A stretch of 64,000 nucleotides of DNA, taken from NCBI GenBank assembly GCA_965220315.1, contig CBDCPP010000001.1, positions 1,178,001 through 1,242,000 of the forward strand. The letters are read 5' to 3'. The stretch comes from JAPOXK01 sp965220315. Its GTDB lineage: Bacteria > Chloroflexota > Dehalococcoidia > Bin125. Below the pieces are notes generated by a model. That model saw only the letters and a program-made list of their open reading frames with translations, searched no databases and had not been told where the DNA came from. Both the position numbers and the translations under genes were made by a program. Position 1 is the first letter of the stretch, and each line of letters opens with the position of its first letter. This document shows, piece by piece, positions 34,765-43,546 of the stretch.

Positions 34765-37700
34765 CTAGTCGCCGACCGTCTGGGCGCGCGGCGTCACCAC
34801 CCAGAGCACGTCGCCGGAGGCGATGGGGAAACCGCTGCGGTCCAAGCGGGGCAGGTAGGAAAGGTCCCAGGCCCGTGTCGCCCGGTTGTACTTCCAAACG
34901 CGGGTCACGTCCGTGCCCCCGAAGAGATCGGCGGCCGTCGTGGCCATCCCCGCCGGGACGACCACGAGGTCGCCGCCCGCGCGCAGATCCAGGGTGATCG
35001 GGCCGGGCGCCGGCGGGGCCGGGATGGGCGTCCCTGCCACGGGGAGCGTCTGGGCGCGCGGCGCCACCACCCAGAGCACGTCCCCGCCCGCGATGGCAAA
35101 GCTGCCGCCGCCCAGCCGGGGCAGGTAGGAGCGGTCCCAGGCCCGCGTCCCCCGGTTGTACTGCCAGACGCGCGTCACGTCCGTGCCGCCGAAGAGATCG
35201 GCCGCCGTCGTGGCCGCCCCCGCCGGGACGACCACCAGGTTGCCGCCCGCCCGCAGATCGAGGGTGAGAGGATCGGCGGCCCCTCCGGCGATCCGCACTC
35301 GGTAGACGCGGATGCGGCTGCCGTCGGCCGAGGTCACCGTCACCGTGATCGCGCGGCGGCCCGCCAGGGCGATCTGGTATCCGTCGGTGTCGGCATCGGC
35401 GTCCGGGGGGTCGCTGACGACCGCCGCCCCGGACTGCACCGCCGCCGCCTCGACCGTGGTCTGGGTCACGCCGTCTGCGATGTCGATGTCGCTGAGGGTC
35501 AGCGAGGCCAGCCGCGCATCGATGGCATCGGGCATGTTGTAGGTATAGACCTTGTCGTCGCTGGCGTCGGCCACGTACATGACGTCGCCGTCGGACCAGA
35601 GGCCGCGGGGGCTGTTGTTGGAGGCGCGGCTCAGGAGGGTGAACTCCTCAGCGCGGACGCGTTCGAGGGTGAGCGGGTCGGCGTCGTCGGCCGCAGGGGT
35701 CGCGGGCCTTACCGGCAGGCGGTAGGCGAAGAGGCGCTTGGCGCCGTCGTCGGAGACCCAGACGGTGACGCGGTCGGACCAGAGGCCGCGCGGGTCGCTG
35801 TTGGCCGGGGTGAGGGCGTACTCGCCGAGCAGTTCGCCCGAGGCGAGGTCGTAGGCGAAGAGGGCGTCCTTGCCACCGTCGAGCACCCACATCGTCGCGC
35901 CGTCCGCCCAGATGCCGCGGGGGTCGCGGTTGCGCGCAGCGAGTTCGAATTCGCGTTCCTCGACGCGCTCGCCGCTCCCGCGGTCGTAGGCGAAGAGGCG
36001 GTCGCGACCGCTGTCGGAGACCCACGCGGTCTCCCGGTCGGACCAGAGGCCGCGCGGGGCGCGGTTCGTGTTGGCCAGTTCGAATTCGTTGCCGGGAACG
36101 CGGGCGCCGCTTTCAAGGTCGTAGGCGTAGATGGCGTCGCCGCCGCCGTCGGGATTGTCGGCCAGCCACAGCGTGGCGCCGTCGGCCCACATCCCGGTGG
36201 CAGAACCGTGGCCGGCGTCGAGCGCTTCGATATCGCGCGTCACGGTCCACGCGAAGTCCTCGGTGCTGGGCGTGGGGCCCGAGGGGCCGACGGGGCCGCC
36301 ACCGATCCCAATGGTTGGCGGCAGGGTGACCGTGATCGTCACGTCGACGCTCACCCGACCACCGTTCCCGTCGTCGGCTCCGACCGTGACGGCATACTCG
36401 GACTTCGTACCGATGTCGAAGACGACCCCGCGGCCCACCGTGAGCTGGCCGCTGGCGAGGTGGATCTCGAACGAGGAGGCGTCGGGCCCGCTGAGGCTGT
36501 AGGTGAGCATGTCGCGGTCGGCATCGGTGGCCCTCACCGCCGCGCCCACGTTCGCACCCTCGCCGGCGCTCTCCGCGATGGAGCGGCTGGGGGTCGCCCC
36601 CGCGAACACGGGCACGTCGTTCACCGGCGTGATCTCGACCTCGACGGCGGCCCGGGCCGTCAGGCCGCCGGAGTCCCGGACCTCGTAGCTGAAGCGATCC
36701 GTATCGGTGGAGTCGCGCTTCGGCGTGTAGGTGATGGTGCCGTCGCTCTCGACCTGCGCCGTGCCACGGGGAGGCGTGCGCACGCGCACCGTCATGGTGT
36801 CCCCATCGTCCGGGTCGATGTCGTTGTCGAGGACGCGGACCACCACCGGCTCGTCTTCGAGGATGTCCACCTCATCGTCGACGGCCGTCGGCGCCTCGTT
36901 CACGTCGCTCACGGTGATGGTCACGGCAATCGTGGTGTCGGTGGCCATACTGGGATTGCCGCGGGGGTCCACTCCATCGCTGACCTCGACGGTGACGGTG
37001 TGGGTGTAGCCCCCCGGCGCCTCGCGGTCGAGCGGGTCCTTGGTGCGCAGCTGGCCCGTCCCCGCGTCGATGCTGAAGGCGGCGCCGCTCTCGGCGATGG
37101 AGTAGGTCCGGGTGTCGCTCTCCTCGTCGGTTGCCGCCACGGGCGCGCCGACTGCCCGGCCCGATGGCGTGTTCTCGTCCACCGTGCGCATCCCGTTCTC
37201 CGTGGTGGGAAACTCGGGAGGGCGGTTGCGCCGGAGCATGGCCGTGGACGACCAGGCGCCGTCGCCGGCGCTGTTGGCGGCCCGTACCTCGATGTCGTAC
37301 TCGATGGTGTTGCTGATGGAGGAGCCGGTGTACTGCAGGGCGCCGTCGCCGGTGCTCCAGGCAGCCTCGACGTCCCAGTGATCGTCCGCCTTATCCGCGG
37401 CGTCGGAGCGGATGTGGCGCACGTCGTACCTGATGATCGCGCCGCCGCCGTTGCGGGCGGGGGCGCTCCAGGAGACGGTGAAGGTACCATCCCCGGCGAC
37501 GACGCTGTCGATGGCCGGGGCGCCCGGGGCGACGGTCCTGGTTTCGCCCACGGAAACCTCGGACCAGGGCCCGTCGCCGGCGCTGTTGACCGCGCGGACC
37601 TGCACATCGTAGCCGACGTCCTTCGTCAGGCCCGTCAGCTCGTAGACGCGGTCGCCGCCGCTCCAGATCCCCGTCTTCGGCGTCCAGTGATCGTCCGCCT

Positions 37701-40479
37701 TGTCCGTGGCGTCGCTGCGGATGTAGCGCAAGTCGTAGCTCGTGATGGTGGAGGCGCCGATGTCCTCGGGCGCTTCCCACTCGACCGTGAGGTAGGTGTC
37801 GCCGGGCCCGACCGAGGTGATCGGGGGGCGGTCCGGCTTCCGGCCATGCCCGTGGATGGTCAAGCCCCACCCCTTCAGCGTTCCATCGTCCGGCGCGCTC
37901 GGGTCGTGCACGCTCAGCGTCCAGGTTCCCTCGGGGTCCTCGCCGAGATGACGCGCAGAGCCGAGGTCGATGGGGTCTCGCAGCTCCTGCGGATTGAACA
38001 ACAAGTAGAGATCCTCATTTGTCTTGCGGGCGACCCAGGAGGTGGCGCCCGATGGCGAGGTCAGCGAGATGGACAGTTCCCGGAATTTGTCGTGGTCGAG
38101 GTCGAGGTCGAGGTTGACGGTGACGTACTCGATGAACTCGATGTGGTCGCCCTCAACGGCGACCGTCCCCGTAACGGTGTTCTGATCAATCGGCTGGTCC
38201 GTGGCCGAGGACGTGACCTTCAGCGTCCGCAAGGCGGGCGGGGCCGTCCATGTCGACGCCAGCGCCACGGCGGCGCCAGCGTCGACCACGCCGAAGCCGT
38301 AGGTGTGGTTGAAGTGGTAGCGCGTTCTGGTGGAGCCGTACTGCAGCGCGCCCTGTTGCCAGTCAGAGTGCGTCGTGTCGTTCTTGCGCGCGGAGGCCGC
38401 GAGGATGAACTTGACGTCCCGCCACGTCAGGGCGGGGTTGGCGGCCCGCACCAGCGCCACGACTCCGGATACCAGGGCAGCCGAGGCCGAAGTGCCCCCG
38501 AACGAGTCGCTGTAGCCCCCATTCGCGGTTGTCGCGATGCCCGGCAAGGTGCTTTTCTCGTGATTCGACGGGGCGCAGACCCAGAGGTTGGATCCCCTCT
38601 CGGAGCGCGGGCTGCGCACGTCCCTGTAGTTGACGGCGCAGACGGCGATCACGCCGTAGTGGCTGGTGAATTCGCTGATGCTGGAATAGTCGTCGTCGCC
38701 GCCGTTGCCGCCGGCGAAGACGTAGACTACCCCCTTGCGGCCGAACCCCTCGGAAAGCCCTCGCTCGATCGCCGCTTCCCAGACTGCGCTGGTCAGCATC
38801 GGACGCCCGTCATCCGCGGGCCCCCAGCTGTTGTTGCTCACGGCGGTCCGCTCCAGGTGCAGGAGCGCGCCCTCGGCGGCGCGCGCGGATATATCGCCGC
38901 TCGTCGGGAACGCTCTGACGATGTTCGGGCCGTAGATCGAGGCTCGAGGCGCCACCCCGACCATGCCGAAGCCGTTGTCCCGCGCCGCGATCAGACCCGC
39001 CAGGTTCGTCGCGTGGCTCTGGCGCACGTCCAGGAACGCCCCGGCGGGCGTGTGGTTCAGGGCTGGCAGGGTATTCTCTCGCAGGTCCGGATGATCGACC
39101 TCGAACCCGCCGTCGATGACGGCGACTGTGACGCCTTCGCCCTTGGTTGTCGCCCAGGCCGCCTTCACGTTGATGTCCATGCCCGCGCCCCCGGCCTGCA
39201 CGTCGCCCGTGTTCTCCAGGTGCCACTGGCAGCCCGACAGCGGCTCGCCGAGGAGCGAGGGAAACCTGCTGCAGCGCTGCTGCAGCCACTGGACTTCGCT
39301 CGACAGACCCACCTGCAAGACGTACGGGCCGCCCGAGCCCGGACTCCCCTCCGCGACGCGAATGACGTACGTCCCGGGGGTCAGGAACGTGACCGCCTCG
39401 AAGCTGATGTACCCCCTGTGGATCCGCGCCCAGTGGGAGTGCCCGATGACGTACGCATAGACCTCCTGATCGCTGGCGTCGCGCACGCTCGGGGTCAGAT
39501 CGATAGACGCGGTCGTGAGCGCGCGGAGCTTGACCCACGAGTCCTCTGTCACGGTCAGCTGGAAGTAGTCGTCCGCGCTGCTCGAGTCCACGCGGCCCCC
39601 GTACGACCCCCCCACCCTGATCGGTGACGCCAGGGCGGCCGTAGCGCCCGGATCGGGCACGGTGCGAATGCGGAGGTCGTAGTTGCCGATGGGGCGCGCG
39701 TTGAGGGTGACGCCCGTCACCCGGAGATAGTACGTCCCCATATTCAGTGCGCGGCGGATGGAGAAGCTCAGTACGTACCCGGGCTCGCTGTCGTTGTTCG
39801 ACGTGATCTCGCCTCCCGCGCTGTTCTGAAGCACTCCCTTGGTGTCGACGCGTCCGCTGGTGTAGATCCAGACGTCAGCCGCCTCCATCAGCTCGAACTT
39901 GAAGAGGTCCGCATCCGTCTCCTGGTCGATCCGCCCCGGAACGGTGGAGTCGAGCGTCACCAGCGTCGCCCCGGTGCGCGTGGACCCGTGATCGAGGGAG
40001 TTGCCCCTGGCGGTGCTGGACCAGCCGCCCGCGCGGGCGGCGTTGACGGCACGCACCTGCACGTCGTACCGGGTGCTGTCGCGCAGGCCGGTCAGGACGT
40101 ACTGCATGGTGCCCGACGGCGAGATGCCGCTCTCCACGTCCCAGTTGGCGTCGGCCTTGTCGCTGGCACTATTCAGGATGGAGCGCACGTCGTAGGACGT
40201 GATGGCCGAGCCGCCGGTGTTGGCGGGCGCGGTCCACGACACGGTGAAGGCGCCGGCGGCGGCGGTCAGCGAGACGCCGGTTGGGGCGCCGGGCGCGGTT
40301 TGCGCAGCCGCGTGCTCAGCAGGGGCCGCGACGCAAAGCGCGGCGAGGGTCGCAAGGAGCACCGCCCACCTCACCGGCGGATGCGGTTCCGCCGTCGTGG
40401 TAGCCCGTGGTTTGGCTGCCGTCGTTTCGCCGACGCGCGCCCGAGGCCAGACCAGCAGGGCCAGCGCTGACAGGGCCAA
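34765..40479 (-). CDS. Giant secreted subtilisin-like (S8) protease with adhesion modules
   Basis: About 1904 residues. Signal segment near 38-60 (VLLATLAALCVAAPAEHAAA). FnIII 61-165; two pre-peptidase C-terminal-like beta domains 170-400; S8 catalytic domain about 430-720 with Asp456 (AVIDGGFEVDHPDL), His489 (SHATNLAGLIAA), Ser663 (GGTSASAALVSG); convertase P-domain 746-876 (GTWTLSVHDPSAPDDGTLKG); FnIII x2 to 1090; cadherin-like, tandem-95 and second cadherin-like domain to 1390; WSD/WADG beta-propeller-like repeats 1430-1650; a cadherin-like beta-sandwich to 1735; two C-terminal repeats of about 80 residues. TTG 40479 is the only start in the open frame; the true start may be displaced by a small lesion. 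Probably an exported, surface-associated exoprotease. Confidence 0.92.
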   Translation of the reverse strand: MALSALALLVWPRARVGETTAAKPRATTTAEPHPPVRWAVLLATLAALCVAAPAEHAAAQTAPGAPTGVSLTAAAGAFTVSWTAPANTGGSAITSYDVRSILNSASDKADANWDVESGISPSGTMQYVLTGLRDSTRYDVQVRAVNAARAGGWSSTARGNSLDHGSTRTGATLVTLDSTVPGRIDQETDADLFKFELMEAADVWIYTSGRVDTKGVLQNSAGGEITSNNDSEPGYVLSFSIRRALNMGTYYLRVTGVTLNARPIGNYDLRIRTVPDPGATAALASPIRVGGSYGGRVDSSSADDYFQLTVTEDSWVKLRALTTASIDLTPSVRDASDQEVYAYVIGHSHWARIHRGYISFEAVTFLTPGTYVIRVAEGSPGSGGPYVLQVGLSSEVQWLQQRCSRFPSLLGEPLSGCQWHLENTGDVQAGGAGMDINVKAAWATTKGEGVTVAVIDGGFEVDHPDLRENTLPALNHTPAGAFLDVRQSHATNLAGLIAARDNGFGMVGVAPRASIYGPNIVRAFPTSGDISARAAEGALLHLERTAVSNNSWGPADDGRPMLTSAVWEAAIERGLSEGFGRKGVVYVFAGGNGGDDDYSSISEFTSHYGVIAVCAVNYRDVRSPRSERGSNLWVCAPSNHEKSTLPGIATTANGGYSDSFGGTSASAALVSGVVALVRAANPALTWRDVKFILAASARKNDTTHSDWQQGALQYGSTRTRYHFNHTYGFGVVDAGAAVALASTWTAPPALRTLKVTSSATDQPIDQNTVTGTVAVEGDHIEFIEYVTVNLDLDLDHDKFRELSISLTSPSGATSWVARKTNEDLYLLFNPQELRDPIDLGSARHLGEDPEGTWTLSVHDPSAPDDGTLKGWGLTIHGHGRKPDRPPITSVGPGDTYLTVEWEAPEDIGASTITSYDLRYIRSDATDKADDHWTPKTGIWSGGDRVYELTGLTKDVGYDVQVRAVNSAGDGPWSEVSVGETRTVAPGAPAIDSVVAGDGTFTVSWSAPARNGGGAIIRYDVRHIRSDAADKADDHWDVEAAWSTGDGALQYTGSSISNTIEYDIEVRAANSAGDGAWSSTAMLRRNRPPEFPTTENGMRTVDENTPSGRAVGAPVAATDEESDTRTYSIAESGAAFSIDAGTGQLRTKDPLDREAPGGYTHTVTVEVSDGVDPRGNPSMATDTTIAVTITVSDVNEAPTAVDDEVDILEDEPVVVRVLDNDIDPDDGDTMTVRVRTPPRGTAQVESDGTITYTPKRDSTDTDRFSYEVRDSGGLTARAAVEVEITPVNDVPVFAGATPSRSIAESAGEGANVGAAVRATDADRDMLTYSLSGPDASSFEIHLASGQLTVGRGVVFDIGTKSEYAVTVGADDGNGGRVSVDVTITVTLPPTIGIGGGPVGPSGPTPSTEDFAWTVTRDIEALDAGHGSATGMWADGATLWLADNPDGGGDAIYAYDLESGARVPGNEFELANTNRAPRGLWSDRETAWVSDSGRDRLFAYDRGSGERVEEREFELAARNRDPRGIWADGATMWVLDGGKDALFAYDLASGELLGEYALTPANSDPRGLWSDRVTVWVSDDGAKRLFAYRLPVRPATPAADDADPLTLERVRAEEFTLLSRASNNSPRGLWSDGDVMYVADASDDKVYTYNMPDAIDARLASLTLSDIDIADGVTQTTVEAAAVQSGAAVVSDPPDADADTDGYQIALAGRRAITVTVTSADGSRIRVYRVRIAGGAADPLTLDLRAGGNLVVVPAGAATTAADLFGGTDVTRVWQYNRGTRAWDRSYLPRLGGGSFAIAGGDVLWVVAPRAQTLPVAGTPIPAPPAPGPITLDLRAGGDLVVVPAGMATTAADLFGGTDVTRVWKYNRATRAWDLSYLPRLDRSGFPIASGDVLWVVTPRAQTVGD
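34782..35275 (-). repeat. Tandem repeat encoding the protease C-terminal modules
   Basis: Two consecutive units of about 250 bp, each encoding LDLRAGG(N/D)LVVVPAG then TTAADLFGGTDVTRVW, YNR-TRAWD-SYLPRL and GDVLWVV(A/T)PRAQT. DNA identity is very high, pointing to recent duplication or gene conversion. The module resembles the PGWN-type domains common in secreted Chloroflexota proteins. Confidence 0.85.
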
Positions 40480-40810
40480 CGCCAGGACGGCGACGCACCT
40501 ATTCGCGGTGTGGGTTCAAGAGCGGAGTCGGGCAGAGCATTCATGCAAAACCGGCGTCGGGGAGGGATCCCGCACCACTCCATACGGCGCGGCGACCTCC
40601 CACCCCCCGTGACTATTCCCGCATCCTATCGAGCTATCTGTGTACTTCTTATGTTTTGTAAACTCTCTTTGGTGTATTGTTCGTGTTGATCACGTTCACG
40701 AAGGACAGATGGGACCGCACGGGGCGGATCAGGGCGAGCCAGCCCTGCTGCCAGGCGGTTCCCGGCCCTGGCAGCCCGGAGCGACCGCAGCCACGGTCGC
40801 GGGGCCAAAG
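40480..40810. other. Divergent intergenic region, A/T-rich centre
   Basis: Between the protease gene (minus) and the kinase remnant (plus). The segment 40625-40700 is strikingly A/T-rich (TTGTAA, TATTGT, TTGATC patterns) and should hold promoters for both directions, but no pair with good spacing stands out. A frame with ATG near 40542 (MNALPDSALEPTPRIG) reads toward the protease in another frame and may be its original start before a small lesion. Confidence 0.35.
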
Positions 40811-41290
40811 ATGACGCACCTAGAGGAACTCGAGCGCGCGAAGGCAGCCTTGCGGTACCGCCTCGCCCGGCTGAGCGCCGCCAGCCTGCGCGGGAACGAG
40901 AGCCTCGATCTCGATGCGGTGTTGCAAGGGGTCCTGGATAGCGCCTGCTTGCTCACGGATGCCCGCTCTGCCCTGATCACCACCCTCAGCGCGGCGGGCC
41001 AGGTGGAGGACTTTCTCGTGTCGGGCCTGAGCCCCGACGAGGCGCAGCGGCTGTGGGCGATGCCCGAGGGGCCGCAGTGCTTCGCCTCCCTCAGCACCCC
41101 GCCGGGACCGCATTGCGGCAGCGGGTCTGGGGCCTGGACACGCCGGCGGCTCGGGGCCGGCGCGCACGGTCGTGAAGAACCTGCGCCGCAAGCTGGGCGA
41201 CGACGCGACCCACCCGACCTACATCTGCACCGTCCCGCGCGTCGGCTACCGCATGGCGCCGCCCGAGACGCCCGAGCGGCAGGAGCGTTC
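40811..41290 (+). pseudogene. Deletion remnant of a second GAF-kinase-wHTH regulator
   Basis: ATG 40811 starts THLEELERAKAALRYRLARL and SLDLDAVLQGVLDSACLLTD, closely matching the GAF start of the 800-aa regulator at 30890 (SLDFETVLQGVVDSARALTD). At about 41105 the sequence jumps to the C-terminal winged helix: LRQRVWGLDTPA then, one frame over, ARTVVKNLRRKLGDD and TVPRVGYRM. PAS, HisKA, HATPase and receiver domains are missing, so a deletion of roughly 1.8 kb plus a frameshift created it. Not a functional kinase. Confidence 0.8.
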
Positions 41291-41946
41291 CGCCGGGCAA
41301 GCACCGGTCCCACCGCGGGCGGAATGCGCAGTTGCCGCGGGACGGCGGCGCCCATCGCCGCACTCCTCCCCGCATGCAGCAGCGGTGGGGCGACCCGTCA
41401 ACCCGCCTATCACGTCACCCCGCGCACGCCCGCCGGGCGCCAACCCGCTGCTGCCCAACAGCGGGTTGCCCCGCGCCGCACCCCTAGGGTGAGGTCCGAA
41501 ACCCTGGGGACCTGCGGGTCAGCGGAGACGGCCGCCGCTACTTTTTTCTCGTGACAAAATGATTGCGTTTTTTCCGGAGGGCGCCTGCACGGACGTATCG
41601 AATGAGCACCAGATGACGCGTTAACGCTGGATTCCTCGGGATTTCCGTGCATCCGCCCTGCCCGCCAGCCAGAAACATAATGTGCACCAGCGCGCGAAAC
41701 CGGGAAACACTGTCACGATTTGTGTTCGCACGGGGCGATCGCAACTCCGGCCGCGACGCGGTACCCGCTCCCGCCCCGCTGCTCTCCCAACGCGGACGAC
41801 AGCGTCCCGCTGGTCCGCCGGGCGCCACCCGCTGGTGGCGGCCCCGCTGCTGCAGGGAACCCGCTGGTCCTCGGCCACAGACCCCGGCGTCCCGCCGGCG
41901 GGAACCGCCTCCTGACCCGTCCTCCGTCCCATTCCCCTGTTCTTCT
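41291..41946. other. Gene-free decayed region
   Basis: No convincing gene on either strand. It contains the 41478-41538 repeat block, a hairpin AACCCGCTG...CAGCGGGTT (about 41440-41465), a short T-rich run after 41540, and several CCCGCTG-type short motifs repeated at 41750-41880. Function unknown. Confidence 0.35.
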
Positions 41947-42076
41947 GGCCGCCGCCGGTCCCGCTGCTACGAAAAGAGCGCGGCGCGGACAGGGGTGTCA
42001 ACGGTCACGCCGCCTCCACCGCCCGGAGCCGCTCGACCAGCCCTTGCACTCCGAGCACCTGCACGGAGGCGACGGA
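41478..42076. repeat. Long direct repeat, copy 2 (right end of proposed element 2)
   Basis: Two blocks homologous to 34089-34270: 41478-41538 and 41947-42076, here separated by about 410 bp of unrelated sequence. The second block is a gapless 130-bp match to 34141-34270. Confidence 0.75.
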
Positions 42077-42220
42077 CAACGAGCGAAGCGTCGTTCTCGG
42101 AACTTCACGCGCCACCACCAGGTCCTCGCGGGAAAGAGCACTTATCGTGATGCGCGCACGTGTGTCGGCCGTGTTGGCTGCAGAGGCGGATGGTACGCTC
42201 GCACCGTTGTGACGATCCAA
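42005..42220 (-). CDS. Small ORF with repeat-encoded C-terminus
   Basis: The frame reads ARITISALSREDLVVAREVP, RTTLRSLSVASVQVLGVQGL and VERLRAVEAA, with TTG 42220 as the outermost start and no strong SD. The last 25 residues are conserved with the ORF at 34199, with mostly conservative substitutions, so the frame was probably coding in a common ancestor. No family recognised. Confidence 0.3.
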   Translation of the reverse strand: MDRHNGASVPSASAANTADTRARITISALSREDLVVAREVPRTTLRSLSVASVQVLGVQGLVERLRAVEAA

Positions 42221-42415
42221 CAGCCCTCGATTCCGGTGACGGCCGTCGTGCTTCGGGTGGTCGCCATCCTGGGAATGGGCCTCTCGCTGGGCGCGGTGAT
42301 CTTGCTGCTGGTAGCAGCGGAGTGGCTCTGGGCGGGCGTCTCCGCCGCCGCCTCGATCCCGTTCTTTGGGATGATGTATATCGTCGAGCGGTTGATCCCT
42401 CAGCTACCGGAATAA
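42209..42415 (+). CDS. Small membrane protein, two predicted helices
   Basis: GTG 42209 starts VTIQQPSIPVTAVVLRVVAI followed by LGMGLSLGAVILLLVAAEWL and a second hydrophobic run through SAAASIPFFGMMYIVERLI. 68 residues, C-terminus polar. A TACGCT -10-like hexamer lies 13 bases upstream, so the transcript may be nearly leaderless. Unknown function; convergent with the cyclophilin gene. Confidence 0.45.
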   Translation: MTIQQPSIPVTAVVLRVVAILGMGLSLGAVILLLVAAEWLWAGVSAAASIPFFGMMYIVERLIPQLPE

Positions 42416-42479
42416 GCCCAGCGACTCTCCACTCGATCCTTGAGCCACAGGCGGCCTACCTTGCTCCTAGCCAGCCGGA

Positions 42480-43328
42480 TCACTCTCGGCCGGCTCCGCC
42501 GCGCTCGATCGTGACACTGGCGATGCGCGTGCCCGCGGGAGGAGTCGGGAACGCCTCAGGATCCCGCAGCCTAATCCCCCGCACAGCGTCGAAGCCGGCG
42601 GCGACGCGGCCGAAGGCCGTAAAGCCCTGTGCGTCCAGCCTGCCTTGCGGCGTCAAGGTGATGAAAAACTGCGAGGACGAGGCACCCAGCGGACCACGGG
42701 CCATCGAGATGATCCCTGTCCCACCGAGACTCAACGCCGCCGCATTGTCCCCCACTACCTCATCGGGAAGCGTGTAACCAGCACTACCCGTCCCCGTCGC
42801 GGTGGGATCGCCGCCCTGCACCACGAAATCGGCGATGACCCGATGAAACGTGAGGCCGTCGTAGAATCCCTGCTCGGCCAGGAAGATAAAGTTGTTCGCG
42901 TGGATCGGCGCGCTATCCGCGAGCAGCTCGATCTCGACAACCTCGCCCCCCTCAAGCGTCATGATGGCGCTGTATTCGGTATCCGGCTCGAGCGCCAGTT
43001 CGGGCGGAGCGTCGAATCGGGGTTTCACTACGGCCTCCTCCAATGCTTCGTCGATGATTGCCACGTTGGAATCTTCAAGTGGAGAAACCGGGGCGGGACC
43101 GGTGTCGCGGCTTGCCACCGATCCGGACGGCTGGTCCCCGCCGACCAGCAGCAGGGGCACCAGGCTGCCGACGATGCCGACGATGCCGACGATATAGAAC
43201 ACCTTGGCGTACTTCGAGCGAAAGATGGAGCGACGGCGGCCGCCGCGGTCGAAGCCGCGGGTTCCGGTCTGGCGCTGCCGGACACGCTGGGCGTGCTGAC
43301 GCGCGCTCAGCCGATGCTTCCTCGCCAC
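42480..43328 (-). CDS. Membrane-anchored cyclophilin-type peptidyl-prolyl isomerase
   Basis: 282 residues from GTG 43328. The first 35 residues are strongly basic; a single transmembrane helix lies at about 42-62 (VFYIVGIVGIVGSLVPLLLV); the rest is extracytoplasmic. The cyclophilin core has GFYDGLTFHRVIADFVVQGG, GTGSAGYTLPDE, GIISMARGPLGASSSQFFIT and LDAQGFTAFGRVAAG. It likely assists folding of exported proteins such as the nearby large secreted proteins. Confidence 0.92.
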   Translation of the reverse strand: MARKHRLSARQHAQRVRQRQTGTRGFDRGGRRRSIFRSKYAKVFYIVGIVGIVGSLVPLLLVGGDQPSGSVASRDTGPAPVSPLEDSNVAIIDEALEEAVVKPRFDAPPELALEPDTEYSAIMTLEGGEVVEIELLADSAPIHANNFIFLAEQGFYDGLTFHRVIADFVVQGGDPTATGTGSAGYTLPDEVVGDNAAALSLGGTGIISMARGPLGASSSQFFITLTPQGRLDAQGFTAFGRVAAGFDAVRGIRLRDPEAFPTPPAGTRIASVTIERGGAGRE

Positions 43329-43365
43329 CTGACGACCCTCTCACTCCACTCGCCGGGAGGCGTCC

Positions 43366-43424
43366 GGCTGGTACCTTCGGAGAGACCTTACTACGAACTT
43401 TTGAGTGGATCGTGGCTCTGTAAG
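43366..43424. repeat. 59-bp dispersed repeat, copy A (upstream of cyclophilin)
   Basis: Aligns without gaps to 45978-46036 with about 41 of 59 bases identical; the core TACTACGAACTTT is identical. Read on the minus strand it lies about 40-100 bp before the cyclophilin start and contains GTTCGTAGTAAGGT, which could include a -10 element. Confidence 0.5.
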
Positions 43425-43546
43425 GCCGGCATAGGGATGTGAACGCGTCGAGATGTCCTGGGACGCGATCAGACTCTGATCACCGAGAGGCGGCCGCGCA
43501 AACATTCGGCGCTCGCACGGTCCGGGCGTCAGGCTAACGCGGGGGA

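Noticed and set aside
36208..39627. Plus-strand open frame of 1139 codons opposite the protease gene
   Set aside because: It is exactly antisense to conserved subtilase domains, very rich in Arg/Gly/Ala/Asp, and has no recognisable motif; long antisense frames are expected in GC-rich coding DNA.
40371..40583. ATG near 40542 as true start of the subtilase
   Set aside because: It is in a different frame from the protease; it would need an indel, which cannot be shown from this sequence alone, so TTG 40479 is kept.
41440..41880. Integron attC-like or CRISPR-like repeats (CCCGCTG motifs and hairpin)
   Set aside because: Spacing is irregular, motifs are short and there is no integron integrase or cas gene.
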